A stretch of 64,000 nucleotides of DNA from Sanderia malayensis (GCA_013076295.1 RQOL01000718.1:5368081-5432080), one strand, 5' to 3'. Shown: positions 11,048 to 23,260, counted from the first letter of the stretch. Numbers and translations are program-made. Notes: generated by a model not told the origin, from the letters alone.

Positions 11048-12562
11048 TCAAGTTGCTCTGCCACGATATATTTGATCTAGTACTTGAATAGCTCTGAAGA
11101 ATAAGTCGCAGCCAAAGTTTTCACTCGGACCAAGAGGGTCAATGCTACTGACCAGAAATTGTTCCTCTTCTTCAGATAGATCAGTTTGAATCTCCGGGAT
11201 TTGCACGCCCTCGTGTCCTTCACTACCAGAATACCTCCCAGAAGACATAGGACCGTTCCAGTCTATACCAAAGTCAGGAGAAATATCATCGCTAGTCTGG
11301 TTATAGAGTGCTGAACCATGTATCCATTTCTGTATTGGGGACATATTACCCTCTGTACGCAAGGGATGCTCATTCCAACCATCGGTAAACAACTTGAGAT
11401 GCCTGTTGATTCTTGGAAGAAATACGAACGACAGAGCATAAGTATGGAGTGAATCATTCATATCCAGAAGCCCATTATCCAAAAGATAGTAGAACGCCTC
11501 ATAGTATACAGATGTACACCCATGAAATACGTCAACCCAAAGACGTTCGATTCTCTGATTGTGGCAGCTTTTTCCTGCAATGAAGCTGCCACGATTTGGC
11601 CCTCGAAGTGGGTGATTCAGCATCCACCAAGCAACGTCATAATTTTCAGTCCCCTGGTCAGCTCGCACTCTGGAAGGCAAACCATACTTCTCAACGGCTT
11701 CTAAGAAGATGCTTAAAACTGTGGCTGCCTTATTATTGCCACTGCAATGCAAAAACATTATTCTGCGTGAATAGCCGTCAATGCCACCGTGTATCACGAA
11801 TCCAAAGTTTACCAGTTTATGGTTGCCGTCAATGTGCCATAACGAGAGAGGGCCGGGGACGCTATACTGCCTTCGATGTGTTACATGCAAATTCAGAGAC
11901 CGAAACAACATTCCATTAGGATCAACACGCCACATTGCGTTTCTTATCCTTTGCCAGGAAACATTGATGTTCTTTGACCGCAGTAAACCTTTCATGCGTC
12001 TTATGCCAAAATATGGGAAATCTTTTACGGCCAAATCAACTTCTTTGTCTAGTTCTCCATCTGTAATATAGACCCCTTCAGATTTTGTGGACAAACCATA
12101 TGCTCTCAGTCATCGAAAAATTGTGCTTTTGCTAACGTCAAGCATCTCTGAGATATGCCGTGCCTTGAAACCACTTTCAACATAAAACTGTAAAATGTTA
12201 TATCCAATCTCAAAAGATGGTCGACCAGGCTCCCCAGATACAAAGACCAGCCTTTCAGATTCTTCATGTGCATAAAGAAGATTTTCTAGGATTTGATGAA
12301 CCTCCAAGAGTAACTGTCGTAAAGTTAAAATAAATTCGTTGGGCCTAACGAACTCCATTTGCATCACAGTCAACAAGGTATGTTCTAAACGATATGAAAT
12401 ATAGTCTAAACTCTTCCCATCCTCAAAGTTTCTCAGACACTCTGTGAGGGCATTCTTCGTATACTCACAAAACCGTTGTAACAGTTCGCCATTAGATTCC
12501 CAATTACTAGAAGACGCCATGACTTGTGAAAGAAGAGCACAGTCGATGGAATTTCCCGCCAA
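11048..12562 (-). pseudogene. IS3EU-like transposase with DDE integrase core, one in-frame TGA
   Basis: Two open stretches, 12562-12110 and 12094-11048, lie in the same frame and are separated by a TGA at 12107-12109. The first ends in a helix-turn-helix that fits a DNA-binding head (GRPSFEIGYNILQFYVESGF, then ISEMLDVSKSTIFR). The second carries the catalytic core: [24 protein letters not shown] with the first Asp, [14 protein letters not shown] with the second Asp, and [15 protein letters not shown] with the Glu. The [20 protein letters not shown] block follows. About 505 residues in total would be a normal full length. A CGA-to-TGA change would explain the break. Confidence 0.85.
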
Positions 12563-12857
12563 AATATTAAGGAGCGCAAAGCATTAACATTATGAATTGC
12601 CATCTTGCCTTGCACGTTTGACTTGATGAATTGGGCAGTCACTTTGATGACTTATCAAATTACAATGAACATTAGCATAAATCAAATCAATGTTGTGAAT
12701 TAATAAATTGCCTGCTTTGCGTTTATTGTGACATTGTGAATTGCATTCTTACATCGCAAACTCCCATTTTGCATTCCGAACACAGATCTCACATTTCATA
12801 TTGCAATGTTGCATTCCGAATTTGGATTTTGAATTTTGACATCGATATGACTCCATA
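12549..12857 (-). repeat. Right terminal inverted repeat of the IS3EU-like element
   Basis: Reverse complement of 8079-8387. The small open frame across it mirrors the one in the left arm and is not a gene. Confidence 0.9.
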
Positions 12858-13192
12858 CAATCTGTAATAACAAATATATCAAACTGTAGCTAGGGAAAGA
12901 GCGAATCCGATCAAAATATTCACATTTCTTAACTGTGTTGCTTTCAACTTTAACGGAGTATTTACTGCAGCCAAACACAAAAGCCGTGAAAAAAGGCTAC
13001 TTTACAAACACTAAAACTTTCAAATACAATTAGCGTGGCGAAAATGTGTCCTACACACCCCAAAAAAATATCAACATGAAGCTAATAGCTTGTAGAACAT
13101 TTAACGAGAGTATTTGGGTGAAAAAAAAAACAAAGTTTTTGCAAGCTAAAATCAAATTTTCGCAAATGCAAAACACACGGATGTTGCCTTAA

Positions 13193-14934
13193 AGGGCTAC
13201 TCCCACCATATTTTTTTATTTCATTTCTGGGTAGTTTTTGACGGAAAAACAGGTACTGCACTTTTTAAATTTCGAAATTCGCTCATTAACACCTCTTTTC
13301 ACGGCTCCAAAAGTGCGATTTTCAGGCCATTTCTGAAAATGTCGCGCAACATGAAACGATCTGGGCCGAGGTTGTGTGACGTAGATGCGGGAACGCAAAA
13401 AAACTTCTCTCTTTGGCTTCAGTATGGAAAAATCAATGTCGCGTCCGGTTTTCTCCCTTGTTTTCAATGATAAACACAAATGTTTTTTCAAACCACTTCA
13501 ACACCATCATTACAAAGCTTATTGACATCTCCCCGTGTGTTTTTTTTTAATTTTCGGCATTGTTAAGGGCTGAAAATTGACCCCAAAGCTGATGCAGTGA
13601 CAATGGATTTTTCCAGTATTCACACGCCTCACGTGGTTATGTGTTCATCACTCAACCTCTTCCTTCCTTTCATTTGGCGTGATAAAACAACCAGCAAACG
13701 TTCGTGAATCGTGATATAATAAGTTTGTTTATCGTTTCCATCAGTTCTATACTCTATTTTATCAAGTTTTGCCGTGTGCTTGGTTTTAGCAAGATAATTA
13801 TGGATTATTTTTGTATTTACTACTTGGGTTTTTGTCAAAGATATTGAAATGCTAAAGTGATATGCGCTGTTAAAAAGTTGCTCAAATTGAAATTGTTTGG
13901 CTGACATATCCATGGAGTTCTTGTTATAAATTATATATATATCTTGGTGATTACATTGAAACCTAAGGCAAAGTAAAGGTGTATATTGTTGACAAAGTCA
14001 GACAATATAACCAAAACCAGCACACCAGTATGAAGCCCAACAGTGTGCTGGAAAGTTTTTCTTCGAATTCACATTGAACTTGTGAAATCTTCGATCTCTG
14101 GGCATTAATGTTTACACTCCTGGAAGGGATTTTCGAATTTTTCCACACAGTTATGACCATAACTACACTTGAAATATTACCAAAATATGAGCTGCTGCTT
14201 CAAATACACACCAGATAAAACAAATGAGGTTATTTGCATGCATTATTAGTCCAAAATAGCATTATTCTACTTTACCCGTGCCAGGACCTGCTCGGCCTAG
14301 CGATTTTGCAAATTTTTGACTGACCCGATTTGGTTTAAATCTTATAAATGCGTAGATAAGAGCTCACAAATTTTCCATACTATCAATTCTATCGAAAAAT
14401 TGTTGAAAGAGAGCTTCCTCCTCTTTAATTGAATAGATTTCGAATTCATATTGTTATTTAAAACCATCCCGCACCACTGAAGACTGTATGTGAAGCTCGC
14501 TCGAGACTGCGACGTTGAGGTCGAAAAACATGCCGGCTTGCAGCGCAAGCGTGAGCAAATCATCCTCATTTGTGTAAAAAACTCACGCTTTTCATGATAA
14601 ACGAGACATCAACAGATTCCTTAGATCCTGAACTAGTGCGTGGCAGGGTTTAATTTTTCAAATACGACTTGGTTTTGACTATAGATATGCAAAACGTTTT
14701 CGTGCGAGCTTTGGTACTGAACACAATAAAGTAAATTTTCTGCGTTCCGGCATCTGCGTCACACCGGCCTCGCCCCAGTTTTCTTTTTGCCCGACTTTTT
14801 TCTGGAATGTGCATGTTTGGAGGCGTAAAAAAGGGTGTTAATGAGCGAATTTAAAAATTTAAAAACTGCAGTACTTGTTTTTACGCCAAAAACTACCCAG
14901 AAATGGAATAAAAAAATATGGTGGGAGTAGCCCT
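13193..14934. mobile_element. TTAA-flanked non-autonomous DNA transposon (Kolobok/piggyBac type)
   Basis: The ends AGGGCTACTCCCACCATA and its complement (right end at 14934) form inverted repeats of roughly 110-150 bp. TTAA duplicates flank the element at 13189-13192 and 14935-14938. Copy B of repeat R lacks it at the equivalent position (near 28143). The 1742-bp interior has no convincing gene, so it needs a transposase from elsewhere. TTAA duplication is shared by piggyBac and Kolobok; the AGGG start leans towards Kolobok. Confidence 0.75.
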
Positions 14935-15633
14935 TTAAAAATTCGAGTTTTCCAGTCAAACCCAAACTTGGCTAAAACTGTCCAAAAACAGAAGAAAATC
15001 AACAAAACAAAAAAAACAACCCCAGATAACTTTAGTTCTCGTGTAAATAAACAGTTTTCGAAAGTTTCAATGGACAAAATTGTCCCAGAACGACCCAAGA
15101 TAATCCAAATTCTCATCGTGTTTTTGTTAGGCCCTTGGATCAACAGAAAAAACGTCAGGTGAAACAAAACAAAACTCGCGCTATTTTCACCCAAAAACTT
15201 GTCCACACATTGTCTCCACAGGTCCTGACAACAATTGACATGTCTTTACAATTGATTTCCGACATGTATTCATGCTTAAACCCGAGCAACTTGCGGCCCG
15301 TTGTTTAAACAAACCTTTAAACAGGTGTTTTTCCAGGCTCGTTTTGCATCTCATTAACTTGGTCCGCGGAACTTTCAAGAAAGTCGGAACACAAAATGGG
15401 CCATAACTCCCAAACCGCTTGGAGTAGAAATTAGCCAAATAGTAGAGAGTCATCAGCGCAATGCAACAATCATTTCTATACTAATTTGCACCCTTATTCG
15501 CATCCAACAAAAAAGCCAATATGTTCACAGCCCCGCTCCTTTGATCCCATTGTTTGGTCGAACGTCAATTGTTCAAGAAACAGAGGCCTATTGTTGAGTG
15601 CCCGCAGGTCACGTGTCGACATAGATTAGTATA

Positions 15634-15662
15634 TTCCATGGACCACAGCATGGTCCATGGAA
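15634..15662. repeat. 12-bp perfect hairpin
   Basis: TTCCATGGACCA, a 5-base loop CAGCA, then TGGTCCATGGAA. It sits exactly at the right edge of repeat R copy A. Confidence 0.8.
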
Positions 15663-17412
15663 TCCCCGATCCAACTTCCATTCCAAGGTTGTTCTGGGTC
15701 CATGTTTTCTCCCATGATTTTATTTGAAATGATTCTGATCCTCATATTTCCATCCTTTCCGCCATTGAAACCCCGAGGTCTGATTCCATTCCAATGTTGT
15801 TCTAGGTCCATTTTTTCCGTGATGCAAATGTTCGTGCACTTCTGAGCGTGCCAGAAACGTCTGGATTTAAACCGAATGGAGAGAATTGTTGGGATTGAAT
15901 TGTATATCAGAAAACATAATTGGATCCATTTAATTCGAAATTTCGATTAGAGAATATACAATATTAAAAATAGAGATCAAATTGGTAAAAACATATTTAC
16001 AACTACACGAATTCCATGAAAGCAATACAAAAGCGCATTGCGAAAATTTTAGAGGGGTCCCAAAGTTAGATGCATCTAAACACGCAGTCAAAATTTAATG
16101 ATATACATAAAAGGGTTTTAAATAAAGCAGATCATGAAAGTTTTTAATTCATTCACTCACATATTTCACCGACCACATACACAACTTTGGGGTCTTGAAT
16201 TGGAACTGAATGGTGGGCACATTTCCAGTTTAGATCCCAGGTGAAGTTGAAGAAATTGTTTCCAGCTCGAGTACAAGTTTATGTTATCGAGACGTCACGA
16301 AAATGACGTGATTGAAATCCACTACTTTAGCCTTCCGATGGTCAGTGGTGAACATTAATTCTGTGCATGCCAAGGAGAAACCGTTTCGGAGGATTTGCAT
16401 GCTTCTCCGCACCGCCTGCTTCAATGGAATATGAAAATAGCTGTTTTCCAGCCTGCCGAGTTAGAGTTTCACATCCATATCTGCAAAAATCGAATTAGAG
16501 TTTTAGTATTGATTGATCAGAGCTGTTTCAAACAAATCAGAGTCAATTTATAGAGAATATGAGTGAAACTTTGAAAATTTATTGCACGGCTGGATGAATT
16601 TGAAAAGCGAGTTTTTGATCACGGAATCTGAGGTGAATAAATCAATACAACTGAGGGGAAAAATATAGAAAAAACGTAGCCACTTACCTATGAAGTTCTT
16701 TGGGAAACAGTTCTGAATAGGGAGCTCCAAGTAAAATTCCAGTTGATTGCAAGGAAAGGCAGAATAGCTTTTGACAACTGCGTCTAAAGTTGGAAATCTC
16801 GAGTAAAACGGCAACAAAAATAAAATGCAGCCAGCCAGGCAAACGAATTCATTCGGATTGCATGCTTGAGTGCACGTGCACACTCGCTCAAGGAAGGAAG
16901 CAACTTCCTCGTCAATCAAAGGCCACAGTAACAAAAGATGCTGTCGGATTTGTGTCAAACGCAACAGGGATTCATTGTTTCGAAAACTGTAAACAACGCA
17001 CGATTGACCTTTCCAGAATCATGATGTGATTTCAAATGCTTTTAGCCAGGGGGTCGCTGAGCACAACATGTTTTGCTCGGCTCAATGCTTTGGTACACAT
17101 CGAAGCTCAGGCATCTCCCCCTCGCACACAAAACAAGAGGCTTGGCACGGCAGGATCTGACAAAGTACACAAAGCACAGATGAGAAGAAAACAAAGGGCG
17201 GAAAAATTTTCGAGGTAGAAACTTGAAAATATCTGGAAAAGGAAAACAAATTTCGAAAAACAAAATACATATTAGTAGTATAGACGTCAGTGGGAAGAAT
17301 TATGGGTAGTTTTCAAAAAGAACAGATCAGAGGAATTTTCGAAGTAGTTTGTACAAAGTTGGTCAGTTGGTGGGCTTTGAGCGTTGTTTCCGTCACCGCT
17401 CACGTAATATAT
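15663..17412. other. No recognisable gene; short direct repeats
   Basis: A 26-bp word starting CCATTCCAAGGTTGTTCTGG occurs at 15678-15703 and again, with two changes, at 15786-15811. The rest has only short open frames without domain signs. Confidence 0.4.
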
Positions 17413-17700
17413 GTAGAGACTAGCTGGCGCGGTCGCTTCGCTTCCTCCCTGGATCCTGTCAAGTAACAAAAGCTTAATGTGGTTGGCACGCTTTGCGCAC
17501 TGCATTCGCTGCCGCTCATGCCCATACATACATACATACATACATACATACATACATACATACATACATACATACATACATACATACAAAGGTAATAACA
17601 AAAATAAACTTCAGCTTTAAACGTTTCAATTTAATAATCTTCACCAGTATAGCTATTCTAACAACAAAAACAAAATTAACGTGCCAACCAACCAACCAAC
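17413..17700 (-). repeat. Repeat X copy, (CATA)n tract and Penelope-like 3' end
   Basis: Repeat X occupies 17413-17523 (AGAGACTAGCTGGCGCGGTC ... GCTCATGCCC) and is followed by a (CATA)n tract to about 17587. On the minus strand, 17665-17600 matches the Penelope-like 3' end at 22402-22450 (TAGAATAGCTATACTGGTGA ... GAAACGTTT). The open frames in the microsatellite are not genes. Confidence 0.6.
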
Positions 17701-18800
17701 CACATTAAGCTTTCGTAATTCTGGTTGTTCACGTGTGCTATTATCTTTGTGATTTCTCTCTATTTCACAGTCAATATCAGATTCGTCATCAACAATGTTC
17801 TCGTTAATCCGTTTGAAAAATGACGTGTTTCTGGTGATCTTGTGACCATTACGTTCTGCTGTTATTCTTGATCCCTTTACAGAAATTACAGTGTACGGAG
17901 TTGTGCCGAAGTTTGTGCTGAGCTTGTTTGTTTTTGTTGGTTTTATTAGCACTCTATCGCCGATTTGAAGATGATTTTATTTCGCTCCTCGACGCTCGTT
18001 AGCGTATTTTCTTGCCTTTTCTTTGTTGAGGTTTTGATTATCTTTTGCCTCTTTATGTCTGTTTACTACTGAGTTTTTGTGCAGAGTTGGTAACTTGCTT
18101 TGTATCTTACGATTGTATAGTAGCTGTGCTGGAGGTATACGAGTAGTAGAATGAGGTGTTGAGCGATAATTTAGCAGAAATTTGGAAAATTCTTGCTGCC
18201 ATAGGCGACATTCGACGTGTGCTGCTTGTATAGCTTTTTCCAAGGGCTTATTAAATGCCTCTACCTCCGAATTTCCTTGAGGCCATAAAGGTGTTGATGG
18301 GGTATGCTTTATTCCAAGGCGTTGTAGATAGCGTTTGAACTCTTCGCTTTGAAAGGGTGGGCCGTTATCTGATGTTAACGTTGAGGGTAAACCATGACGG
18401 GCGAAGATAGTGTCCAGTTTCGGAATAACTTTCTTTGCAGATGTTGATGTTAATATCTCCACTTCTGGAAAACGGGAGTAGCGGTCGGTGACTACCAAGA
18501 TGTAGTGGCCTGATGGAAAAGGTCCACAGAAATCAATGTTTATATCTTGCCATGGACGATCGGGCATAGGTGTTGACAGTAGTGGTTCTGGTGGATTGGG
18601 CTATGACAATGATTGACATGCCAGGCAGCGGTCAATGTCTACCTTAACTAACTTTCCGAGGTATGGAAACCAGACATATTCTCGTAGAAGAGCTGTAGTT
18701 TTCGAGTGTCCCTGGTGTCCTTCGTGGGCCAGTTTGACTACACGGTCTTGTAACGATGCTGGTAGAATTATTTTCGTACCGTGGAGAAGTATATTATGTG
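17653..18800 (-). pseudogene. Gypsy integrase
   Basis: An HHCC-type zinc-binding region lies near 18750-18610 (LAHEGHQGHSKTT ... DRCLACQ). An in-frame TAG near 18600 interrupts it. From 18567 the catalytic core is open: WQDINIDFCGPFPSGHY (Asp), SDNGPPFQSEEFKRYL (Asp) and QGNSEVEAFNKPLEKA (Glu), i.e. a complete DDE triad. A C-terminal piece at 17952-17653 follows in another frame (VLIKP and NTSFFKRI). Integrase would insert the cDNA; this copy is inactive. Confidence 0.85.
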
Positions 18801-18895
18801 ATATGGAGAAATGTGATCAACCGTGATTTCATGGTTGATCTGTTGGTAATGCTTCAAATTATCAACATTCCAATGTCCTGTTTGAACTGCAGCTC

Positions 18896-19297
18896 TCAAT
18901 GCACGAAGGGTGTTGTCTTGTTGAGTAACTTCTTTATATCCTTCATTGTTAAGGCTTCTGGTACTGCAGCGTTTGCAATAAAATTCACGTATTCTTCTGC
19001 AATGTCATTTCGTTTGTATTTCATGTTGCTAGGATGACGCGACAAATAATCGGCGGGATTATCTGTACCGGATTTGTATACGACTGAAAAGTTGTATTGC
19101 TGCAGCCGTAACATCCGCCGTTCAATCCTGGCAGCTGGCTTCGACAACGGGTTTTCGTAGATGAATTCTAGTGGTTTGTGGTCCATGTACAACTCAAATG
19201 GAGCACCATATATATATATATGGAAATGTTCAATTCCCCATACTATAGCAAGGGCCTCCTTCTCAGTCTGAGAATACCTTTTCTCTGTGTCAGTCAA
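18896..19297 (-). pseudogene. Gypsy RNase H region
   Basis: A 133-codon frame starting within the RNase H domain. TEKRYSQTEKEALAIVWGIE carries the catalytic Glu, and FELYMDHKPLEFIY and GTDNPADYLSRHP follow as usual in Gypsy pol. It is separated from the RT by a frame break at the 22-bp palindrome. Confidence 0.85.
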
Positions 19298-19333
19298 TGC
19301 TTTACTAGCATAGGCAATGATCTGTGACTCACT

Positions 19334-19382
19334 GATTATCCGCCATCTTAGTCACTCACTGTGACTAAGATGGCGGATAATC
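19334..19382. repeat. 22-bp perfect palindrome inside Gypsy pol
   Basis: GATTATCCGCCATCTTAGTCAC at 19334-19355, loop TCACT, and its exact complement at 19361-19382. It lies at the RT/RNase H junction, disrupts the frame, and looks like an inverted duplication created by replication slippage. Confidence 0.9.
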
Positions 19383-20543
19383 CAACAGGGCTTGCATTGA
19401 CAAGGATACTCGTTTCTTTTGAAATGTCAAAGTACGTCATGACGGGACTGTTGATCAATGTAGTTTTTAGCTTGTTGTAGGCTTCTTGGTGCGCTTCTGT
19501 CCATGCGAAGTGGGCATCTTTTCTAGTTAGTTGACGCAATGGCTCTGTAATCGTAGCACAGTCTTTGATGAAATGTGCACTGTAGTTTGCCATTCCGAGA
19601 AGGCTTCTCACTTCACTTGCTGTTTTTGGCTGTTCGCTGTTTACAAATGCTGAAATCTTCTTTGGATCTGGCTGTTTGCCTTTGTCGGAGAAAATCAAAC
19701 CAAAGAATTCGAGATTACGTTTCTGAAATTTGCACTTACTTAGGTTTAGTTTCAAGTTGTGTTCTCGAAGTTGTTGAAGACAAGCATGCAGAGCTTCATT
19801 ATGTTCTTCCTTTGTAGGTGCAAAGACCAGAATGTCATCTGCAATGTTTATAACTCCTTTGAGGCCTTGTAGTACTTGTGTAAGAGTATGCTGGAATATT
19901 TCTGCTGCAGAATTTGTTCCGTAGTTTAGACGTTTGTATCAGTACAGACCAGCGTGAGTAGTGAAAGTAGTTATAGTGCGACTGCCTGGTGAAAGTTCAA
20001 ACTGTTGATAGGCCTGTGACATATCCAACTTGGAAAAGTATTTGGAACCATTCAGATTCAATGATATAACTTCAACGGTCGGGATAAGGTGCCTTATTCG
20101 CTTGATGGCAGTGTTTGCAGCTCGCATATCCACACACACACACATATTTTATCATCTTTCTTTGGTACCCCCACTATTGGTGAGACCCAGTCTGTAGATT
20201 CAGTATCGGGTACTTTTTCAGTTATGTTTTGAGATTCAAGTTTCTGTAATTCTTGTTCCACCTTTTGTCTTAATTGGAAAGAAATCCGACATTCTTGTTG
20301 TGCTACAGGTTGGACATCTGGATCTATTTTGAGCTGAATCTGTTTATCTTTTAATTTTCCAATCCCACCGAAGAGTGCTGTGTTTTTGGGCAAAATTTCT
20401 TTTAATCCAGGGTCTTGTACCCGTTCCAGTTCCAGCAATTCCGTGGTATGTGGTTTAGGAGTCTGAACAGAATGTAGGTTGAGACGCACAATTTCCAACT
20501 CTTGCGCAGTTGTTGAACTGAGAACAAAACCTCCGTCATCCAC
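19348..20543 (-). pseudogene. Gypsy reverse transcriptase
   Basis: The stretch 20543-20094 holds the start of the palm (DWVSPIVGVPKKDDKICVCV). 20145-19939 continues (YFSKLDMSQAYQQFELSPGS, motif A Asp). Near 19850-19826 the minus strand reads IADDILV, the YxDD box with Ile for Tyr. 19755-19348 holds the thumb/connection (KLNLSKCKFQ, ASEVRSLLGMANY). The pieces lie in different frames, so this gene is dead. Confidence 0.85.
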
Positions 20544-20646
20544 TGTGACATTGATTGTGGCAACAGTGAATTAAGGTTTAGTTTCCAGTGTTGTATCAAA
20601 TTTCCCTTTTATCTGGATGGGTGTTGCAGAGTTGAAAGGAAATGCT

Positions 20647-21204
20647 TTAATTGTTGTTTTCTGTAAATTGATATTTTGGAGCTTTTTTGAAAACCGTATG
20701 GCTGATTACATTTATGGAGGATCCAGTGTCTATTGTAAACTTGACAACTTGACCATTTATAGTGATATTCATCTCAGGCTTGGACTTCCTAACTTTTGTA
20801 CCGATTGCATAACAATAATCAGGGTCACCATCTGAAGCACTGCTATTATCTGAAATGTCCAATGGGCGTATAACGGCGTTTCTTCTTGCTGTGTTGTTCA
20901 TTTTTCCTTGTTTCATATGACATTGTTTCGCAAAATGATTAAGCTTGTTACACTTCCTGCATGTTTGACCTGTTGCTTGACATTTTCCGTTTTGATGAGG
21001 CCATTCCCCTCCACAGCAGTAGCAGGTTTTTCTGGCAGATCTAGGCTGGGGTTTTCTTTGTGTATGATTATTATGATCCCGTCTCTTGACATAGCTTGTT
21101 TCGTCTTTCTCTTTTCTTTCAATATCAGCTGCTTTAAATTGACTGATTTCTTCCTGTTGACCAGCTAGAAGCAAATTCTGCAACATCATGTTATTATCCC
21201 GCAA
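20647..21204 (-). pseudogene. Gypsy nucleocapsid zinc knuckles and aspartic protease
   Basis: Cys-rich knuckles (CYCCGGEWPHQNGKC and CRKCNKLNHFAKQC) are followed by a basic linker and a retropepsin start KFTIDTGSSINVI with the catalytic DTGSS. Confidence 0.85.
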
Positions 21205-21282
21205 GGCTTGTTTTCGAAGTAAACTGGATGAGCCATTTAGAACAATTTGTAGCAGTATTTCAAAGTCTAGATCGTGAAATTC

Positions 21283-21633
21283 TCAGGGTGCCCCCAGGGC
21301 TCGAAGGCGTGTATGATAGTTATCGATAGTCTTGTGGGGCTGCTGTTTGGTTTGACGAAATTTATAAACATCGTAGATATGATTTTTCTGAGGCTCGAAA
21401 TGGGCATTCAGTTTTTCTAAAGCAGTATCAAAATCGTCATCATCTCCCGTATCGGGCAATTGTCGAAATATATCTCGAACGCGAGGTCCAGACATGAAAA
21501 GCAGCATGGCTCGCTGGCGTTTTGTATCAGTGATATCGTTTGCCATGAGGAAAGTTGTAAAATAGGCAACCCAGAGCTTCCACTTGGGCGCAACACTCGC
21601 TCCGACATCCACATCTGGATCGAAGGGCGGCAT
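21283..21633 (-). pseudogene. Gypsy gag capsid region
   Basis: 116 codons beginning at an ATG next to the primer-binding site. It is a helical capsid-type sequence (WKLWVAYFTTFLMANDI, RAMLLFMSGPRVRDIF, FRQTKQQPHKTIDNYHTRLR). It stops just before the nucleocapsid frame. Confidence 0.7.
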
Positions 21634-21930
21634 TTAGAGATTGAGGTGATTGGCCATGTTTATCACTCGTCGCCAATGTTATATCTCATATGTTAGTTAG
21701 AATCGAAGCAAGGAATCACAGCATTCCATTATTTGCACACAACATAACTGAACTATCACAACGTAACTTACAATACGCACATAGGGGTCTGGTAACAAGT
21801 ATGTTGTGTATCAGTGGGTTCGCAGTAGAGATCAGTCTCCAAAATACACCCCTTCTTAACCACCATTACATCCAAGGATGTTAAGGATATTAAGGTTATT
21901 GAGGATATTAAGGTTTAGGTTATCGATAGC

Positions 21931-22460
21931 TTGTTTAGTGAGTCTAGAGTTAGGGAAGGTTTTTGGCAATTTAAGTTAGATAGTTTTGCACCGAAGGGAC
22001 TCAATGTCGGACTTGTGGATTCTTTATCTTTGCATTTCTTACTCTATTTTTTCTTTTGTCTACATGTGTTTTCTTTTATCCTTTTCTTCTTCGATCTTAT
22101 TCTTTATTTAGTTTTATGGGTCTATTTTGGCCGTGCCTCTGTTATGGGCGGTGTCTTTCCTATTGTTATTTTATTTGTTTTTCTCGCTATTTTTATTTCC
22201 AAGGGGCAACAGCCGCATTTCCCCAATCCGATTTCCATATTTGTCACTTTTCTAGACCTAATAGCTTCTCTTTGTACTCTCAGCCCACCCTTTGTTTTAT
22301 TTTTGGCATTACCACTATTGTATTTAGTAGGTCCTTGTTTAAGTTTTTTCCTTTGTTACCCTATGTTTTTGTTAATTAGGTGTATAAGTAGATCCCCAAA
22401 TCGTTGTTAGAATAGTTATACTGATGAAGATTATTAAATCGAAACGTTTTATGAACTTAG
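21931..22460 (+). pseudogene. Penelope-like element 3' remnant with hammerhead-like motif
   Basis: The first 30 codons read RVREGFWQFKLDSFAPKGLN, matching the C-terminal end of GIY-YIG Penelope-like proteins. The following T-rich 350 bases look like 3' untranslated sequence; the hydrophobic open frame there is an artefact. Near 22413-22442 the sequence ACTGATGAAGATT ATTA AATCGAAACG has the hammerhead core order with a short stem GATT/AATC. A (CATA)n-like tract follows at about 22480. Confidence 0.45.
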
Positions 22461-23260
22461 GAAATTGGGCTCTCGTATTGTTGTACCTACATACATACAT
22501 ACATACCCTACAATACATACCCTACATACCCTACAATACATACCCTACATACATACCCTACATACCCTACAATACATACCCTACAATACAAACCTTACAT
22601 AGCCTAAAATACAAACCCTACAATACATACTACGAGGTGACATTTCTAAAAAAAGTAAAGGTGGGAGGTGGAATCTCCCCCCCCCCGGGCAAGCGACCGC
22701 CCCACGCCCACGCTGCCCCCCTGAAAGCCCTTTCTGAAAATTGATCATTTCAGTGTGAAGTTTGAAAAGAATTTTAGTTGACCTCAAAAACCTAATAGTC
22801 CATGAGATAGGGCAGAAAGCATTCTCACCTCGAGGGACAAATTATGGCAGTGTTTAAATGGTGGATATGAGGCTACTTAACAAGAAAAAGCATGATAGCA
22901 ATCTAGGTTTGGTAGCCTTCTATAAGATATGGGCGTTTTCTGAAAATCATCATGATCATCATAACCTAGAAATGGCAAAGTCACTTTCCACTTATCTTTT
23001 CAGAATGTAAGGTGGTAATTTAGCACAAAAATGCATCGATATAACTTTGAAATGCATTTGAGATTTTCCAGGGGCTGCTGTGACTATAGAGGGGGGCTAT
23101 AGTCAATCACCCTTGAAATAAATAAAACCGGAAAATGTAACATTTTTTGGCTTGTGGGAAAACATTTGTATCAACAGTAACGAGAGATTATGATTTATTA
23201 ACACTTAAAAGTACATGAACGAAACATCCTTTAGAAATACAAATCCTTTTTCTGAAACTG

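Larger units (their letters stand above)
8079..12857. mobile_element. IS3EU-like DNA transposon
   Basis: A 4779-bp element bounded by near-perfect inverted repeats beginning TATGGAGTCATATCGATGTC. It is flanked by a 6-bp duplication CAATCT (8073-8078 and 12858-12863). Repeat R copy B at about 27815 carries the unoccupied site (...CTCAATCTGTAATAAC). The element holds two convergent genes: a plus-strand HECT-type protein and a minus-strand transposase with a retroviral-integrase-like DDE core. This pairing and the transposase type fit the IS3EU superfamily as I know it; the superfamily name is recollection, the structure is seen directly. High inverted-repeat identity and long open frames suggest a recent insertion. 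Confidence 0.8.
7880..15632 (+). repeat. Host repeat R, copy A, interrupted by two transposons
   Basis: Segments 7880-8078, 12864-13192 and 14939-15632 together match copy B (22617-22795 plus 27792-28838) almost end to end. The unit is about 1.2 kb. It starts near CTACAATGCATACTACGA, just after a (TACA)n tract, and ends near GTGTCGACATAGATTAGT. I see no convincing gene or inverted terminus. Copy A was split by the IS3EU-like element at CAATCT and by the TTAA element at TTAA. Copy B is uninterrupted at both places. Confidence 0.75.
17705..21872 (-). mobile_element. Ty3/Gypsy LTR retrotransposon, degenerate
   Basis: Minus-strand order is LTR end and primer-binding site, capsid, zinc knuckles, protease, RT, RNase H, integrase. 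This is the Gypsy order. Coding is split by frameshifts and stops throughout. A likely 5' LTR end (...GAGATATAACA) lies just before TTGGCGACGAGTG at about 21672-21660, which resembles primer-binding sites of Gypsy elements. No matching 3' LTR is visible; the 3' side runs into repeat X/Penelope material near 17700, so the copy is truncated. Confidence 0.8.

Noticed and set aside
11522..12071. Plus-strand open frames opposite the transposase (for example 11596-11919)
   Set aside because: They are shadows of the minus-strand DDE transposase, which has recognisable motifs.
22030..22410. Very hydrophobic 130-residue open frame resembling a multi-pass membrane protein
   Set aside because: The DNA is a T-rich 3' untranslated stretch of a Penelope-like remnant; the hydrophobicity follows from base composition.
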